From Topomyia yanbarensis (Eukaryota > Arthropoda > Insecta > Diptera > Culicidae), in assembly GCF_030247195.1 (NCBI RefSeq), contig NC_080671.1, forward strand, positions 5,360,501 to 5,424,500: a stretch of DNA of 64,000 nt. The letters run 5' to 3'. Shown here piece after piece: positions 31,366-43,214 of the stretch (positions are counted from its first letter, which is position 1; every line of letters begins with the position of its first letter). Made by a program: the position numbers and the translations under genes. Below the pieces are notes generated by a model. The model was not told the origin of the DNA. It did no database searches and saw nothing but the letters and a program-made list of their open reading frames with translations.

Positions 31366-31576
31366 TGTGGGTTGCTGTTTATGGAACACCCGGTTCTTTC
31401 CCACATTACGGGCAATCCTGCAGTGTATCTAACAAAAACGCATCAGAGAAAAGACAGGACAACTTTACCGCGAGAGCTCGTAGTCGACACTCGTGTTTAT
31501 TTTCTCTATTGGATAAATACAATTAATCTGAATACAAAACCGCGAGTTTCGTTTCCTCTCGTCTTCGTCCGCCACA
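31366..31576 (+). repeat. 3' LTR of the gypsy element
   Basis: 211 bp, TGTGGGTTGC to CCGCCACA, preceded by ACTGGGGGGACATC and followed by the AGCT duplication. It includes a GATAAATACAATTAA stretch that may act as the TATA region. Only its first third survives at the 5' end of the element. Confidence 0.85.
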
Positions 31577-32199
31577 AGCTTTATCCTCAAATCTTATGGT
31601 AGCGTAGCTTATTTTATAACGAATAGCTTTGTTAAAGAATGCATATTGATTGGAGGTTCCACAACAAAGTTATTTAACATTGGAATTTCCTATTCTAAGC
31701 AAGTGCGAGAAAGAGAGGCAACACATAACTTTATATAAGAATATCTCTTTACTACAAAATCGGATCGATTGGCAGACTTCGGCAATGTTGACCCTTACAC
31801 CTAAAGCTTTATATCTGCAGATTTTAGGATGCACAAGATAATACTGGCATTTTAACAGAATTTATTGTTTCTATTGCCAATTTTTCATATATTTTCACAT
31901 ACAAACTTGAAAACTCTTGTGAGTGAACTAGTTTTTGGAAAAAAAAAAAAGCATATTTGACAAATGGTATGTGAAGCCAATTACCGTTTGATTTAACAGT
32001 GTTCCGAAAAAAAAAGTCAAAATTGTTGCCGGTCTAATGTATACCCGTTTTACCCTAAATTCCTCTCACAGCTCTAGGTTGAAGATAAACTTGGTTGTAT
32101 TTCTCGGAAAGAGGCTGAATACATCTGATAAAAAGTAATAATTCAAGTTCGCTTGTTTCCGAAATGTAGTTAGGTTCAACTGAAAACACGATATGAGAA
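31577..32199. other. Intergenic DNA, nothing coding
   Basis: AT-rich. It contains the inverted match to 15061-15105, and one reversed copy of the GGGTAAAACGGGT word at 32044-32056. Confidence 0.45.
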
Positions 32200-32670
32200 A
32201 AGGTAGGGTAAAACGGGTTCACACGTTTCGTACGGTCATTCTAACTACCTGTAATCAATTTCTAGGGGTTTTCAGCTATAAGAAATATTACTTGTGATTG
32301 TCATTGCTGTTATCTGTCTGTCTTTAACCGATTCCCCGTACTGCTTTATATAAGAATTAATACATTTGATCAGTCACATTCTTTCTGAAATGAAAGACCA
32401 GAATTCACTACATACTTGAGTGATGAGAATAATTGGAGTAAAACGGATACACAAGTTTCGTGCGGTCCTTCTAACTATCTACCCCGGATTTTTTTTATAT
32501 AATAATTTAACTACTTTGGATAAGACGTATTCAACCTCTTCCCCAATTGTAAAACATGGTCGAACTTTAACCTTTAATTATAGAAAGAATACGGGGTAAA
32601 ACGGGTTCACACATTTCATACGGCCATTCTGACTAACAGTAATCGATTTCCAGGAGTCCATGAGCTTTTT
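32200..32670. repeat. Imperfect tandem repeat, three units of 160-230 bp
   Basis: Each unit begins with GTAAAACGG, then ACA, TTTC, CGG and TTCTAAC or TTCTGAC, starting near 32207, 32433 and 32594. The first and third also share GTAATC and ATTTC near their middle. No coding capacity. Confidence 0.6.
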
Positions 32671-33383
32671 ACCTAAGCAATACAACTGTTGATCATCTGT
32701 ATGTAGATTGAATTGAAACATTTTCTCGAAAACTCAACGTAAGGGTTAGATATTTTATTCACGTGATCGTTGGCTTCCTGATTCCTAGCACAGTAATTCC
32801 CGGTTCATTTACCGATTATACTGGCACACGGAATCTCAAAGAAGTTATCTTGGAATACGGTACAGTATCTATCAAGCGATGGGGTTGGTCTAATTTCATT
32901 TCACGACAATAGCAACCAACCACTTCGCTCAGAGGATCAAAGAGCATTTCGGTAAGCTCTGCGAGCCAACTAAATTGTCTCCGAGCCGTTTCTGCGTTTG
33001 CGATTCCAAGCTCTTCTATTTAATATAATATTCTATATATAATATGTGAAGCTAGCAAGCTAGGTTTCTCTAGAAGCACGCACAAACCATAGTGGTCATT
33101 CGTTTTCGAGCTCTCCATCGAGACAGAGGTTGTTTTTTCTAGTCCGTAGTGCTGTGTGAGGCGATAAAGAATAGTTTTAATCCGCATTCAAGGTTATTTT
33201 GCCAGTTCGGTTCGGTCCTCAGTCTTTTGTTCGCGTGTGAGGATTAAACAATAGCCAGCTGTATAAGCTGGATCGGTTCGTCGTTGGACACCAGTTTAAA
33301 GCTAAGTGGTTTTTGTCTTTTGTAACACATTTATTGCTTTCTTCCGTCTGCGCGGGCGCTGACCCCGTGCGTTGACGTTTTCT

Positions 33384-34703
33384 ATGGTTCCCTCTCCGGA
33401 TGGTCAAATGGAAGTTGAATCGGGTTCAACTTCTAAGGCTCCCCCTCGGCCCAAATGCTATCCAGAACTCTCAACTGGTCCATTTGTGGTCTTCTTTCGG
33501 CCCAAGACTAAATCACTGAATCTTCTTCAGATTTCTAGAGACCTGACGGAACGGTTCTCGGCTGTGACCGAAATTTCAAAGGTCCGCTCGGTCAAGATAA
33601 GTGTGTTACTAGCCAACTCAAAGCAGGCAAACGATATTGCTTGCTGTGAGCACTTTACGCGGGATTATAACGTGTATAGTCCAGCTGTAAAAGTACAATC
33701 CGAAGGCGTCGTAACCGATGAGAGTTTGACGTGCGAGGATCTGCTGAAGTACGGGGTTGGCCGATTCAGAGACCGCTTACTTCAGCCAGTTAAAATACTT
33801 GAGTGCAAACGTTTGCACTCAGTAGTAGTTGCGGGGGATGGTTCAAAAACGTACCCCCAATCAAACTCTTATCGGGTGACCTTCGCTGGTACCGCTTTGC
33901 CAAATTTCGTCCTCTTGCACAAGGTTCGTCTGCCTGTGCGTCTGTTTGTGCCGCGGGTCATGAATTGCACAAAGTGTAAACAACTGGGTCACACAGCCAC
34001 CCATTGTAGCAACAAGGCCCGCTGTGGAAAATGCGGGGAGAATCATCTAGATGATTCGTGCAGTAGGCAAGCCGAAAAGTGTCCTTACTGTGCGGAGAGT
34101 CTGCATGATATCTCGGCATGTCCCGCGTACAAACTACGCGGGGATAAACTGAAACGTTCCCTTGCGGGACGATCCAAACATTCTTTCGCAGAAATGTTAA
34201 AGAATGCTACGCCACCATCCTCAGCAAACATCTATACTCACTTGCCTCCTGACGAGGGCGAGGCTGGTAACCCACAAGAGGGAACATCTACTAGGGTGCC
34301 TAGAATTTATAGGAAGAGGAGGAACATTTCCTCTCGTAAAGTTCCTTGTAAAGGCCAGAAGGTGTCCCTTGAGGGGGCTCCGAAAGTCACATCTATTGGA
34401 AGTGTTGCAACCAAACCGAAGCAATTAGCTCCTGGTCTCGGAGGATTAAGCTCAGAGAAGGAGTTCCCAGCACTTCCAGGAACATCAAAAATCCCAAGTG
34501 TTCCTTTGTTTCAGTTCGAAAGTAATCACAGCACTGGAATTATAAAACTCTCGGACATAGTGGACTGGATAATAAAAACTTTCAATATAACTGATCCTAT
34601 TAAAAGTCTTATGTTAGCTTTTCTCCCTACAGTAAGAACATTTTTGAAGCAATTGACTGCTAAATGGCCCCTCCTCTCAGCGATTGTATCCTTCGATAGC
34701 TAA
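33384..34703 (+). CDS. I element ORF1 (gag-like RNA-binding protein)
   Basis: The frame from the ATG at 33384 gives 439 residues ending TAA at 34701-34703. After a Pro-rich N-terminus comes a gag core (CYPELSTGPFVVFFRPKTKS), then LPVRLFVPRVMNCTKCKQLG at about residues 190-209 opening a series of zinc knuckles: CTKCKQLGHTATHC, CGKCGENHLDDSC and CPYCAESLHDISAC. Three consecutive knuckles are typical of I-clade gags, which coat the element RNA and bring it to the nucleus. The tail is Ser/Lys-rich. This ORF is intact. ORF2 overlaps its last 20 bases in another frame. Confidence 0.88.
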   Translation: MVPSPDGQMEVESGSTSKAPPRPKCYPELSTGPFVVFFRPKTKSLNLLQISRDLTERFSAVTEISKVRSVKISVLLANSKQANDIACCEHFTRDYNVYSPAVKVQSEGVVTDESLTCEDLLKYGVGRFRDRLLQPVKILECKRLHSVVVAGDGSKTYPQSNSYRVTFAGTALPNFVLLHKVRLPVRLFVPRVMNCTKCKQLGHTATHCSNKARCGKCGENHLDDSCSRQAEKCPYCAESLHDISACPAYKLRGDKLKRSLAGRSKHSFAEMLKNATPPSSANIYTHLPPDEGEAGNPQEGTSTRVPRIYRKRRNISSRKVPCKGQKVSLEGAPKVTSIGSVATKPKQLAPGLGGLSSEKEFPALPGTSKIPSVPLFQFESNHSTGIIKLSDIVDWIIKTFNITDPIKSLMLAFLPTVRTFLKQLTAKWPLLSAIVSFDS

Positions 34704-37700
34704 CTCATCGAACGAGGTCACGGATTTGATCACTGTTCTACAGTGGAATTGCAGAAGTATCATCCCGAAAATCGATTCCTTCAAAAGTTTAATAAATAAT
34801 TTGAGTTGCGATGCATTTGCATTATGTGAAACTTGGTTAACTTCCGACGTAGATCTCAACTTCCACGACTTTAATATTATTCGCCTGGATCGAGACACCC
34901 CCTATGGAGAAGTGCTTTTGGGGATCAAAAAGTGCTATTCCTTCTACAGAATCAACCTTCCCTCGATAACAGGTATTGAAGTTGTCGCTTGTCAAGTAAC
35001 AACCAAAAGCAAAAGCCTTTGCATAGCTTCCATATATATTCCCCCTCAACACCGCGGTTGGGCACCGACGGCTACAAGACATCTTAGAATCCCTGCCAGC
35101 ACCGCGACTAGTTTTAGGGGACTTTAACTCTCACGGTACAGCATGGGGTTGCCTCTATGATGATAACCGGTCTTCCTTAATTCAGGATCTTTGCGATAAC
35201 TTCAATTTGACAATTTTAAACACGGGTGAAATGACACGGATTCCTGCTCCTCCAGCGCGCCCGAGCGCCTTAGACTTGTCCCTTTGCTCAACATCGCTGC
35301 GGTTAAATTGCACGTGGAAGGTAATTCCTGATCCCCACGGCAGCGACCATCTGCCGATTGTAGTCTCAATCAATAACGGTTCAAGGCCATTGAAATCAAT
35401 CAATATTTCGTATGACCTCACACGAAATATCGATTGGAAGAGCTATGCTGCCGCGATATCCGACAACATCGAATCTACCCAAGAACTTCCTCCGGAGGAA
35501 GAGTACAGCTTTTTGGCTGGCTTGATTCTCGACAGCGCGAATCAAGCTCAGACTAAGCCAGTACCCGGCGCGAACATACAAAAACGCTCTCCTAATCCGT
35601 GGTGGGACAAAGAGTGCTCAGACGTGTACGCGGAGAAGGCCGCCGCGTATAAGACCTTCCGGGACGACGGGTTACCCGCTAGCTATCGACAATATGCGAC
35701 GTTAGAAACGCGAATGAAGAGTTTGATGAAAGCCAAGAAACGTAGTTACTGGCGCCGGTTCGTTGACGGATTAACGAGAGAAACATCGATGAGCACTCTT
35801 TGGGGTACGGCTCGACGTATGCGTAACCGTAATAGTACCAACGAGAATGTGGAATATTCAAACCGTTGGATATTCGATTTCGCCAAGAAGGTTTGTCCGG
35901 ATTCCGCCCCGGCACAGAAGATTTACCGCGCCGCGTCTCCTCACGATAGCGCGAACGAAACACCTTTTCGATGGTGGAGTTCTCACTTGCTCTCTTGTCG
36001 TGTAACAATAAAGCTCCGGGGCCAGACAGAATCAAATTCAACTTGTTGAAGAATCTGCCTGACTCTGCCAAGAGACGCTTGTTGAACTTATTTAATAAGT
36101 TTCTCGAGGCTAACATTGTCCCACTCGATTGGAGACAAGTGAAGGTCATCGCCATCCAAAAACCAGGAAAACCAGCATCCGACCACAATTCGTATCGTCC
36201 GATCGCAATGCTATCCTGTATCCGGAAGTTGTTCGAGAAAATGATCTTGTTTCGCCTCGACAATTGGGTCGAAGCAAATGGCTTACTATCAGATACACAA
36301 TTTGGCTTTCGCAAAGGCAAAGGGACGAACGATTGTCTTGCGTTGCTCTCAACTGAAATTCAAATGGCCTATGCTAGCAAAGAGCAGATGGCATCAGTGT
36401 TTCTAGATATAAAGGGGGCTTTTGATTCAGTTTCTATCAACATTCTTTCAGAGAAGCTGCACCAGCATGGTCTTTCAGCGACTTTAAACAACTTTTTACT
36501 AAACTTGTTGTCGGAAAAGCACATGCATTTTTCGCATGGTGACTTATCGACATCACGATTTAGCTACATGGGCCTTCCCCAGGGCTCATGTCTAAGCCCC
36601 CTTTTATTCGATTTCTATGTCAACGACATTGATGAATGTCTTGACAATTCCTGCACGTTAAGGCAACTTGCAGACGATGGCGTGGTGTCTGTTACGGGAC
36701 CCAAAGCTGTCGATCTGCAAGGACCATTACAGAATACCTTGGACAATTTGTCTGCTTGGGTTATTAAGCTGGGTATCGAATTCTCCACGGAGAAAACTGA
36801 GCTAGTTGTATTTTCAAGGAAGCGTGAACCAGCACAACTACAGCTTCTATTAATGGGTCAAACTATCGCTCAGGTCTTCACAGTAAAATATCTAGGGGTC
36901 TGGTTCGACTCGAAAGGTACTTGGGGATGCCATATTCGGTATCTGAAACAGAAATGCCAACAAAGGATCAACTTTCTTCGTACAATAACCGGAACATGGT
37001 GGGGTGCCCACCCAGGAGACCTAATTAGGTTGTATCAAACAACGATACTGTCGGTAATGGAATACGGATGCTTCTGCTTTCGCTCCGCCGCGAACATACA
37101 TTTCATCAAACTCGAAAGAATTCAGTATCGTTGTTTGCGTATCGCCTTAGGGTGCATGCAGTCGACCCATACGATGAGTCTCGAAGTCCTGTCGGGCGTT
37201 CTCCCGCTGAAAAATCGATTTTGGGAACTCTCATATCGATTGCTCATTCGATGCGATATCTTGAACCCGGTCGTGATTGAAAATTTCGAAAGGCTTGTTG
37301 AGCTCAATTCTCAGACCCGTTTCATGTCCCTGTACTTTGACTACATGGCGCAGAATATTAACCCTTCTTCTTACAATCCCAACCGTGTGCATTTCATAAA
37401 TACTTCTGAATCTACTGTTTTCTTCGACACATCCATGAAAGACGAGATTAGTGGAATTCCGGACCACATACGCCCACAAGTGGTTCCAAACATTTTTTAT
37501 AATAAATTCCGAGAAGTCGACTGTTCTAAGATGTTTTATACTGACGAATCAAACCTCGAAGGATCCACTGGCTTCGGTATTTTCAATCAAAAGTTCACCG
37601 CCTCCTACAAACTCAGTGACCCTGCTTCAGTTTACGCCGCAGAACTAGCTGCCATTCAGTATACCCTTGGAGTCATTGAAACATTACCCGCAGGCCATTA

Positions 37701-38382
37701 CTTCATCGTTTCGGATAGCCTCAGTTCCATTGACGCTATTCGCTCGATGAAACATGGAAAGCACTCCTCGTATTTTTTGGGGAAAATAAGGGAGTTACTG
37801 AGTGCTTTATCTGACAACTCTTTCCAGATTACCTTGGTATGGGTCCCTTCTCATTGCTCCATTCCGGGCAATGAGAAGGCAGACTCCTTAGCTAAGGTGG
37901 GTGCCTTAGAAGGAGACGTTTACGAAAGACGAATTTGCTTCAGCGAATTTTTCAGTATTACTCATCAGAGAACCCTCGAAAGTTGGCAAACTTCGTGGAG
38001 CAGTGGAGAGCTGGGAAGGTGGCTACATTCGATAATCCCTAAGGTATCGACGAAACCTTGGTTCAAGGGGATGGATGTGGGTCGTGACTTCATTCGTGTG
38101 ATGTCCCGACTCATGGCAAACCATTACACGCTGGATGCACATCTCCGGCGTATTGGGCTCGTGGATAGTGGTATCTGCGCTTGTGGCGACGGCTATCACG
38201 ACATCGAGCACATTGTCTGGGCGTGCACCGAGTACAGTTCCGCTAGGTCTCGGCTAATGGATACCCTGCGGGCCCGAGGAAGACCAACCAACGTCCCGGT
38301 TCGAGATGTGCTGGCAAGCCGCGATGTTCTCTATATGTCCCTTATATACACCTTTGTGAAAACCATCAATATACAAGTCTAA
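34684..38382 (+). pseudogene. I element ORF2 (endonuclease, reverse transcriptase, RNase H), two frameshifts
   Basis: Domains in order: an APE-type endonuclease (LQWNCRSIIPK, FALCETWL, VLGDFNSHGTAWG, HGSDHLPIV), 34735-35380; reverse transcriptase 35980-36920 with KAPGPDRI, SYRPIAMLS, FGFRKGKGTNDCL, VFLDIKGAFDS, MGLPQGSCLSPLL and QLADDGVVS; then RNase H 37530-37900 (FYTDES, AAELAAI, IVSDSLSS, VPSHCSIPGNEKADSLA); and a terminal CACGDGYHDIEHIVWAC knuckle. The frame shifts near 35060 and near 35960 break it. It starts without an ATG beside the ORF1 stop. The palm motif reads LADD where FADD or YADD is usual, and RNase H has TDES where copy 2 has TDGS. The product would nick DNA and copy the RNA at the nick. 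Confidence 0.88.
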
Positions 38383-39220
38383 CTGCCCCTTGTTATTTTC
38401 CTTATCATTCTCAGAACCCTCTTCCACCTGTATCAAAGCATCTGTATCGAATGAGCCAACAAACACGGGACCTACGGCACGAACATAACACGCTTAACTC
38501 GAAATGTAGCCGATCCACATCTGAGCCGTACTACGAAATCGTCTGGAAAAACCCCTGCCATCTTGAGGAGGACCACCCGGCGTCCCAGTACATGATTCCC
38601 CTGATGAAGGCCACCCGAGTTTGTGATCCATCCGTTGATCTCACGATGCCTGAAACTGAAATAATTTTCTCTCCCTGCCATCTTTGTCTACCCTCCCTCC
38701 CCTGACTCTTATACCCAGAAGTAACACCCCTACCCCCCCCCCCCCCCCCCAATATCATCAAGAAGCATTTAGCTCTTCTTGTCTCTTCTAGTTTTAACTA
38801 TTATATTATATAATCTCGTTGAAATTGCCCAACTCTACTACCCACAAAAATAACTATAATTACGAATCTTTACAAAATTCAATCATGCCCTCTAGTTATT
38901 CCTAGTTTTAAGTTAGTCGTAAAAAATTGTCCCCCTTAATTAAACATTATTTGCTCCAATAATCTCACTGATAAAAATGTCAAACCATATTGCCACAAAA
39001 ACTAAATGACCCCCCTAATCTTACGAAAATAATATTATCCCCTTGTGTAGATATATAAGATAGCTATAAAATCGCATTAGTTTCATTTTAAAAAAATCAA
39101 TATGTAATCCCCTAGTTTTAAGCAATTTAAATTGTAAAACAAAACAAAATTGGCACCTTTAAGCTAACGCAACGTGCCTTATCAAATAAACGATTTGAAT
39201 AATAATAAAAACCATAGTGG

Positions 39221-40180
39221 GCAAGCGTCCTGGTATACTGCTACCATGAGTGAAGCTGAGCTATCTACAACGCCATCAAAGTCACTAGGAGATTCAATCT
39301 TTGAAAATTACCCATGGAATCTATTCTAGTAGTCTCTTCGTAGAGGTCCCTGCTCGTAGCTCTGAGATTACGATATGTGACGATGCATTAGCATTAGCAG
39401 AGCCGTAGCGTGGTCCTCTGGCGCCCTTGGCGGAGTCTTAAAGTGCCGAACAGAATGACAGCGGCATGACGGCAAGCGGTATGCGCAAATTACAAATGTA
39501 CTAAAATACGTTCGGTAACCCACAATGAGTGCGTTGCGGCAAAAGCGGCTTTGTACTAAAACGCTATTTTTTCAAAATTTTAGAAAAACGCGACGAAGCA
39601 AAGCGACAAAACAAGGTTTTAATGTTGTTTATAAGTTTGTAGCAGTTTTTTGATTTCTTCGCCATTAGAAAAATTAGACTTAAGTCAATAATATAGGGAA
39701 AATAAAATAAGTTTCCTTTTCTGCAACAACCTAGTTTAGCAGGGCTACTGTTCAATTCTGATAATATCAGTTTCAGGCTCTACGGAATAGCTACAAAACA
39801 AGAAGACCGCACTAGTAATAAATATGACATTGAATGAACTTGAATATTTACCTACGATTTCGATGTAATGCAACCAAGAATTTGAAAAAGAGTAAAAAAT
39901 ATATTTACCATAGAAAGAGATCACTAAAGCCCATTTTTTTCCAAACGCGCAGAATTATTAAAAGTTTTAATATCAAACAGACCGTAAAAGCAATTTGCTT
40001 TTGATTATCAGAATGTAGTGGTTTTGTGCGAGTGACAGTTTTAATGTAATATATGAAGTTGTTGTAATTGGGCAAGATTTTAAGCAAGATGGAACAAATT
40101 TAGAATTTGAATTCTAATTTTACTATTATAACATCTGCGAATTTCTGGTAGCAATCCCTTTTAAATAAACAAAATGCTTT
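39221..40180. other. 3' flank of the I insertion and intergenic DNA
   Basis: Positions 39209-39380 plus the left flank 33070-33095 align with 49452-49600 (CTAGAAGCACGCACA, TATACTGCTACCATGAGTGA, TTCAATCTTTGAAAA, TACGATATGTGAC), so both are copies of one unidentified older repeat. The rest is AT-rich and unassigned. Confidence 0.55.
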
Positions 40181-40640
40181 TTTTCAGTGGAAAATTGAAA
40201 AATTTAATATACTATAATAAACATGGAAAAGACAAAAAACTGTAAAATTAAAAAATGTTACATAGAAAAATGAAAAATAGCAAATAGTAAAAATGGAAGA
40301 TCGAAAAATTGGAAAAGTGGAATTTGAAAAATGAAATTTGAGATATATAAAAATTGATAAATTGAAACATTGAAAAATAAAAACAGCGCGATTGACAAAT
40401 AGAATATTGAAAAACATAAAATGAAAAAATACGTAAATTTGAATACTGCAATATTGTAAAATTATGAATTGAAATCTGCAAAGAATAGAAATGGAGATTG
40501 GATAGAGAAAATTTATAAAAATGACAAATTTAAGAATGGGTACCGAAAAATGGAAAATTGGAAAATGTAAAAATCGAATGGAAACACATTTGGAAACGCG
40601 GAAATGGCAATTTAAAAATTTAAAAATAGAGAAGTGAGAA
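40180..40640. repeat. Degenerate A-rich simple repeat
   Basis: Irregular iteration of GAAAAATG, GGAAAATTG and close variants over about 460 bases, with no fixed period. It looks like a decayed microsatellite. Confidence 0.65.
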
Positions 40641-41191
40641 ATGGAATCAATGCAAATTGTCTATACACGACCTAATTTATCCAAACTGCTCTGGAACTCG
40701 GAACTATGGAAATAACAATTTAAGATTAAGGAGTTGAGTTACCATAACGATAAGTATGCAAATATCAGGAAAAGAGACTTCCCTCGCCCCGCCTGCTTCT
40801 TGGAGACTTTAACTCTCACAGTACAGGGTGGGGATGTCTGAACGACGATAATAGATCCTCGACAATTCAAGACCTTTGTGACAACTTCAATATGACAATT
40901 CTGAAAGCGCAAGCAAGTTCACATACACCCAGGTTTTTTTACACGGGGGATACATACTGCGTAAAAAAAACCCGCGTAAAAACCACGTTAATTGGAAAAT
41001 CCGCGTAAAAAAACCGCCGTAATTCGAAAATTCGCGTAAAAAAACTCTAAGCAAAAGACTATTTTAAAAAAAAGTTTTTTTTTGCACGGATTTCGTAACT
41101 AATGCGGTTTTTGCAAAAAATATTCTATTATGAATGCAAAAGACTTAGAAGATTTTCGGAAAGATGGAAGAGACGGGTCTGCAAGACTCCT

Positions 41192-41714
41192 TATGGCCCA
41201 CACCCACAATCAATATGGGTATTTTCGGAATGGTCTTGACGAGTAGCAGGCAAACGTCGATGTTTGGCGTCATTTTAAAATTCTAGATGGCGACTTCCGG
41301 TTTACCGAAATTTCCGCATGAAAAATCTGGGCCATCATCTAAATTACCCTCAAATATAAGATCTTATCATAAACCAGCAAAATGCAAAATATTTTTATGT
41401 GTTCATCCAGAAGAGTGCGGTGAGAATGGAAGAGAGAGAAGAAAGAAACGTATGTGGTGTGAGTTGGGGGTTTGAATTTATTCAAATTAAATATATTGCT
41501 TAAATTTAAGTTAATTCAACTGTTTAATTAAAACTATTTGTACTACAACTTCAACTTCCAAAAATACCCATATTAATTGGGTTATAGCGAATTTCGCTAA
41601 ACCGGAAGTCGCCACCTTGGATTTCAAAATGGCGCCAAACATAAATTTCTGGTACCTACTCCTCAAGACCATTCCGAAAATACCCATATTGTTGGGGTGC
41701 GGACCATTAGGGCA
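41192..41714. mobile_element. MITE with AATATGGGTATTTTCGGAAT arms
   Basis: Inverted arms of about 120 bases at 41192-41310 and 41592-41714 share TATGGGTATTTTCGGAATGG, TCTTGA, GGCGACTTCCGGTTTA and CGAAATT. The middle is unique. The ends are approximate. Confidence 0.6.
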
Positions 41715-41747
41715 TCGCAAAATTTTTTTTTTTTTAATTCTCTAAGG

Positions 41748-42760
41748 CCCCTCATATTGTGACAAATGTGAAAGAAAGCTCAGATGCCAAATTTCACATC
41801 ATTTGGACAATTTTAGACCCCCGCCCACTTCGCTTGAAATGTTTTGAAATTGGTACTATGGGAAAATATGGAGGAAAAATACATTAAATGCTATAACTTT
41901 TGAAGTAGCAATCAGAAAATTACAACTTATACCTCTTTTGAAAGGAAATAATCATAGTATTTTAATTAAGATATTTTTGTTTCTAGAAAAGTACGGGAAA
42001 GTGGGCTACTGGGTCATTTTGGACCCAAAATCCCATATTTTTAATGATTTTTCTGCTCCGTGATGCAAATCGTACATATTTTGTAGTTTTTCTAATGTGA
42101 AAAAAATTCAGAAATCGAACGAAACCCTTTTGACCTTAAATTAAAAATGTAACTTATTGAACGTGTAAAATTCTGAGGAATAAAACAAAAATAAAAACGT
42201 TGGAGGTAAAATTCAGAAACATCAAACTTTTTGATATTTACTTTACAAATCTCATTTTTTTATTACTTGTCCTAATACCTCAACTTCCCCTATTTTTCCA
42301 GAAATGAATTTTTTTTCATGTGATCCCTAAGTATATTTTACACTAAAAGTAGTAAACTAAATAAGAATTTTGTTGTTAAATGGAGTTAATATGTGCGATT
42401 TTATGATAAAAATGTGAAATCGACACTATATGTCAGATAATTTGATGTTTCTGAATTTTACCGGTAACGAATCTATTTTTGTTATAATCCTAAGGATTTG
42501 CCACGTTCAACAAGGTATAGTTTATTAAAATTGAGTGAAGAATAATAGAGATATATTCACGAGAAAATGATGAAGTTTAATATGAATGACAAAAGGCTTC
42601 TGATTGCTACTTCAAAAGTTTAATGTATTTTTCCTGCATATTTTCCCATAGTACCAATTTCAAAACATTTCAAGCGAAGTGGGCGGGGGTCTAAAATTGT
42701 CCAAATGATGTGAAATTTGGCATCTGAGCTTGCTTTGACATTTGTCACAATATGAGAGGG
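41748..42760. mobile_element. 1-kb TIR element with arms of about 190 bp
   Basis: Left arm 41748-41938 and right arm 42592-42760 are near-identical inverted copies (CATATTGTGACAAATGT, CAAATTTCACATCATTTGGA, CCCCCGCCCACTTCGCTTGA, GAAATTGGTACTATGGGAAA). A 14-G run follows at 42758-42771. The core is AT-rich with no gene. Confidence 0.7.
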
Positions 42761-42792
42761 GGGGGGGGGGGCAATGCTCTACGAACCATAAC

Positions 42793-43103
42793 GGATCATC
42801 CATAAATGACGTAGCATTATATGGGGGAAGGGGGAGTATTGTATTTTGTGATGATGTGTGACGACAGGGAGGTAGAGGGTCATGTCATGCGACGTAGCTT
42901 TTTTAAAGGGGATTAACTAACATCGTTTTTTATTTTTTTTTTAAATTTGACGGGGAAAAGGGTGGGGGGGGGGGGGGGGTTGGGAATTACCGTCAAGCTA
43001 CGTAATTACCAAGGAGTATTTAGAGGTTTGTGACGAAATGCTACGATGAGGGAGGGGGGTGTTGAAAACCACTCAAAAATGCTACGTCATTTATGGATCG
43101 TCC
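42793..43103. mobile_element. 311-bp MITE, ATCCATAAATGACGTAGCA ends
   Basis: The ends GGATCATCCATAAATGACGT and its inverse at 43103 frame a G-rich core with a 17-G run near 42963-42979. Words such as GCTACGTAATTACC inside suggest internal palindromes. The superfamily is not assigned. Confidence 0.6.
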
Positions 43104-43214
43104 CTAAGGAGTCTTCCAAACCCGTCTCTTCCATCTTTCCGAAAATCATCTAAGTCTTATGCATTCGAAAGGACTTACAATATTTTTTGCAAAAACAGTG
43201 TTAATTGCGAAATC

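Larger units (their letters stand above)
15162..31576 (+). mobile_element. Ty3/gypsy LTR retrotransposon (CsRn1-like) with five insertions
   Basis: It is bounded by a 4-bp duplication AGCT (15158-15161 and 31577-31580). The LTR begins TGTGGGTTGCTG and ends CCGCCACA. Internal order is gag, protease, reverse transcriptase, RNase H, integrase, with a purine tract ACTGGGGGGAC before the 3' LTR. The gag CHCC finger (CWYHQKYG...CKQPC) and 4-bp duplications fit the CsRn1 clade. Subtracting the five insertions and their duplications leaves about 4.15 kb of native element. A frameshift in a T run at 18063-18074 and another near 25240 inactivate it. The 5' LTR is largely deleted, so it is dead. Confidence 0.88.
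15061..32044. mobile_element. Possible small TIR element into which the gypsy inserted
   Basis: About 45 bases at 15061-15105 are the imperfect reverse complement of 31999-32044 (AGTGTTCCGAAAAAA, AAAATTGTTGC). With the gypsy (15162-31576) and one AGCT removed, the pair would bound a MITE of roughly 570 bp. No duplication could be defined, so this is tentative. Confidence 0.3.
33096..39208 (+). mobile_element. Full-length I-clade LINE, copy 1
   Basis: It is bounded by a 12-bp duplication AAACCATAGTGG (33084-33095 and 39209-39220). The 5' end begins TCATTCG, an initiator-like start typical of I/Jockey internal promoters, and the 3' end is an AATAATAATAAA tail. Length is 6.1 kb with a 290-bp leader, ORF1 (gag), ORF2 (endonuclease, reverse transcriptase, RNase H) and a 3' region with an 18-C run. 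An RNase H domain in a LINE is characteristic of the I clade. Two frameshifts in ORF2 make this copy inactive. A related unoccupied site is seen at 49452-49476. Confidence 0.9.

Noticed and set aside
35679..36320. 213-codon minus-strand open frame, repeated at 44650-44931
   Set aside because: It is antisense to LINE ORF2, and is repeated only because the LINE is repeated.
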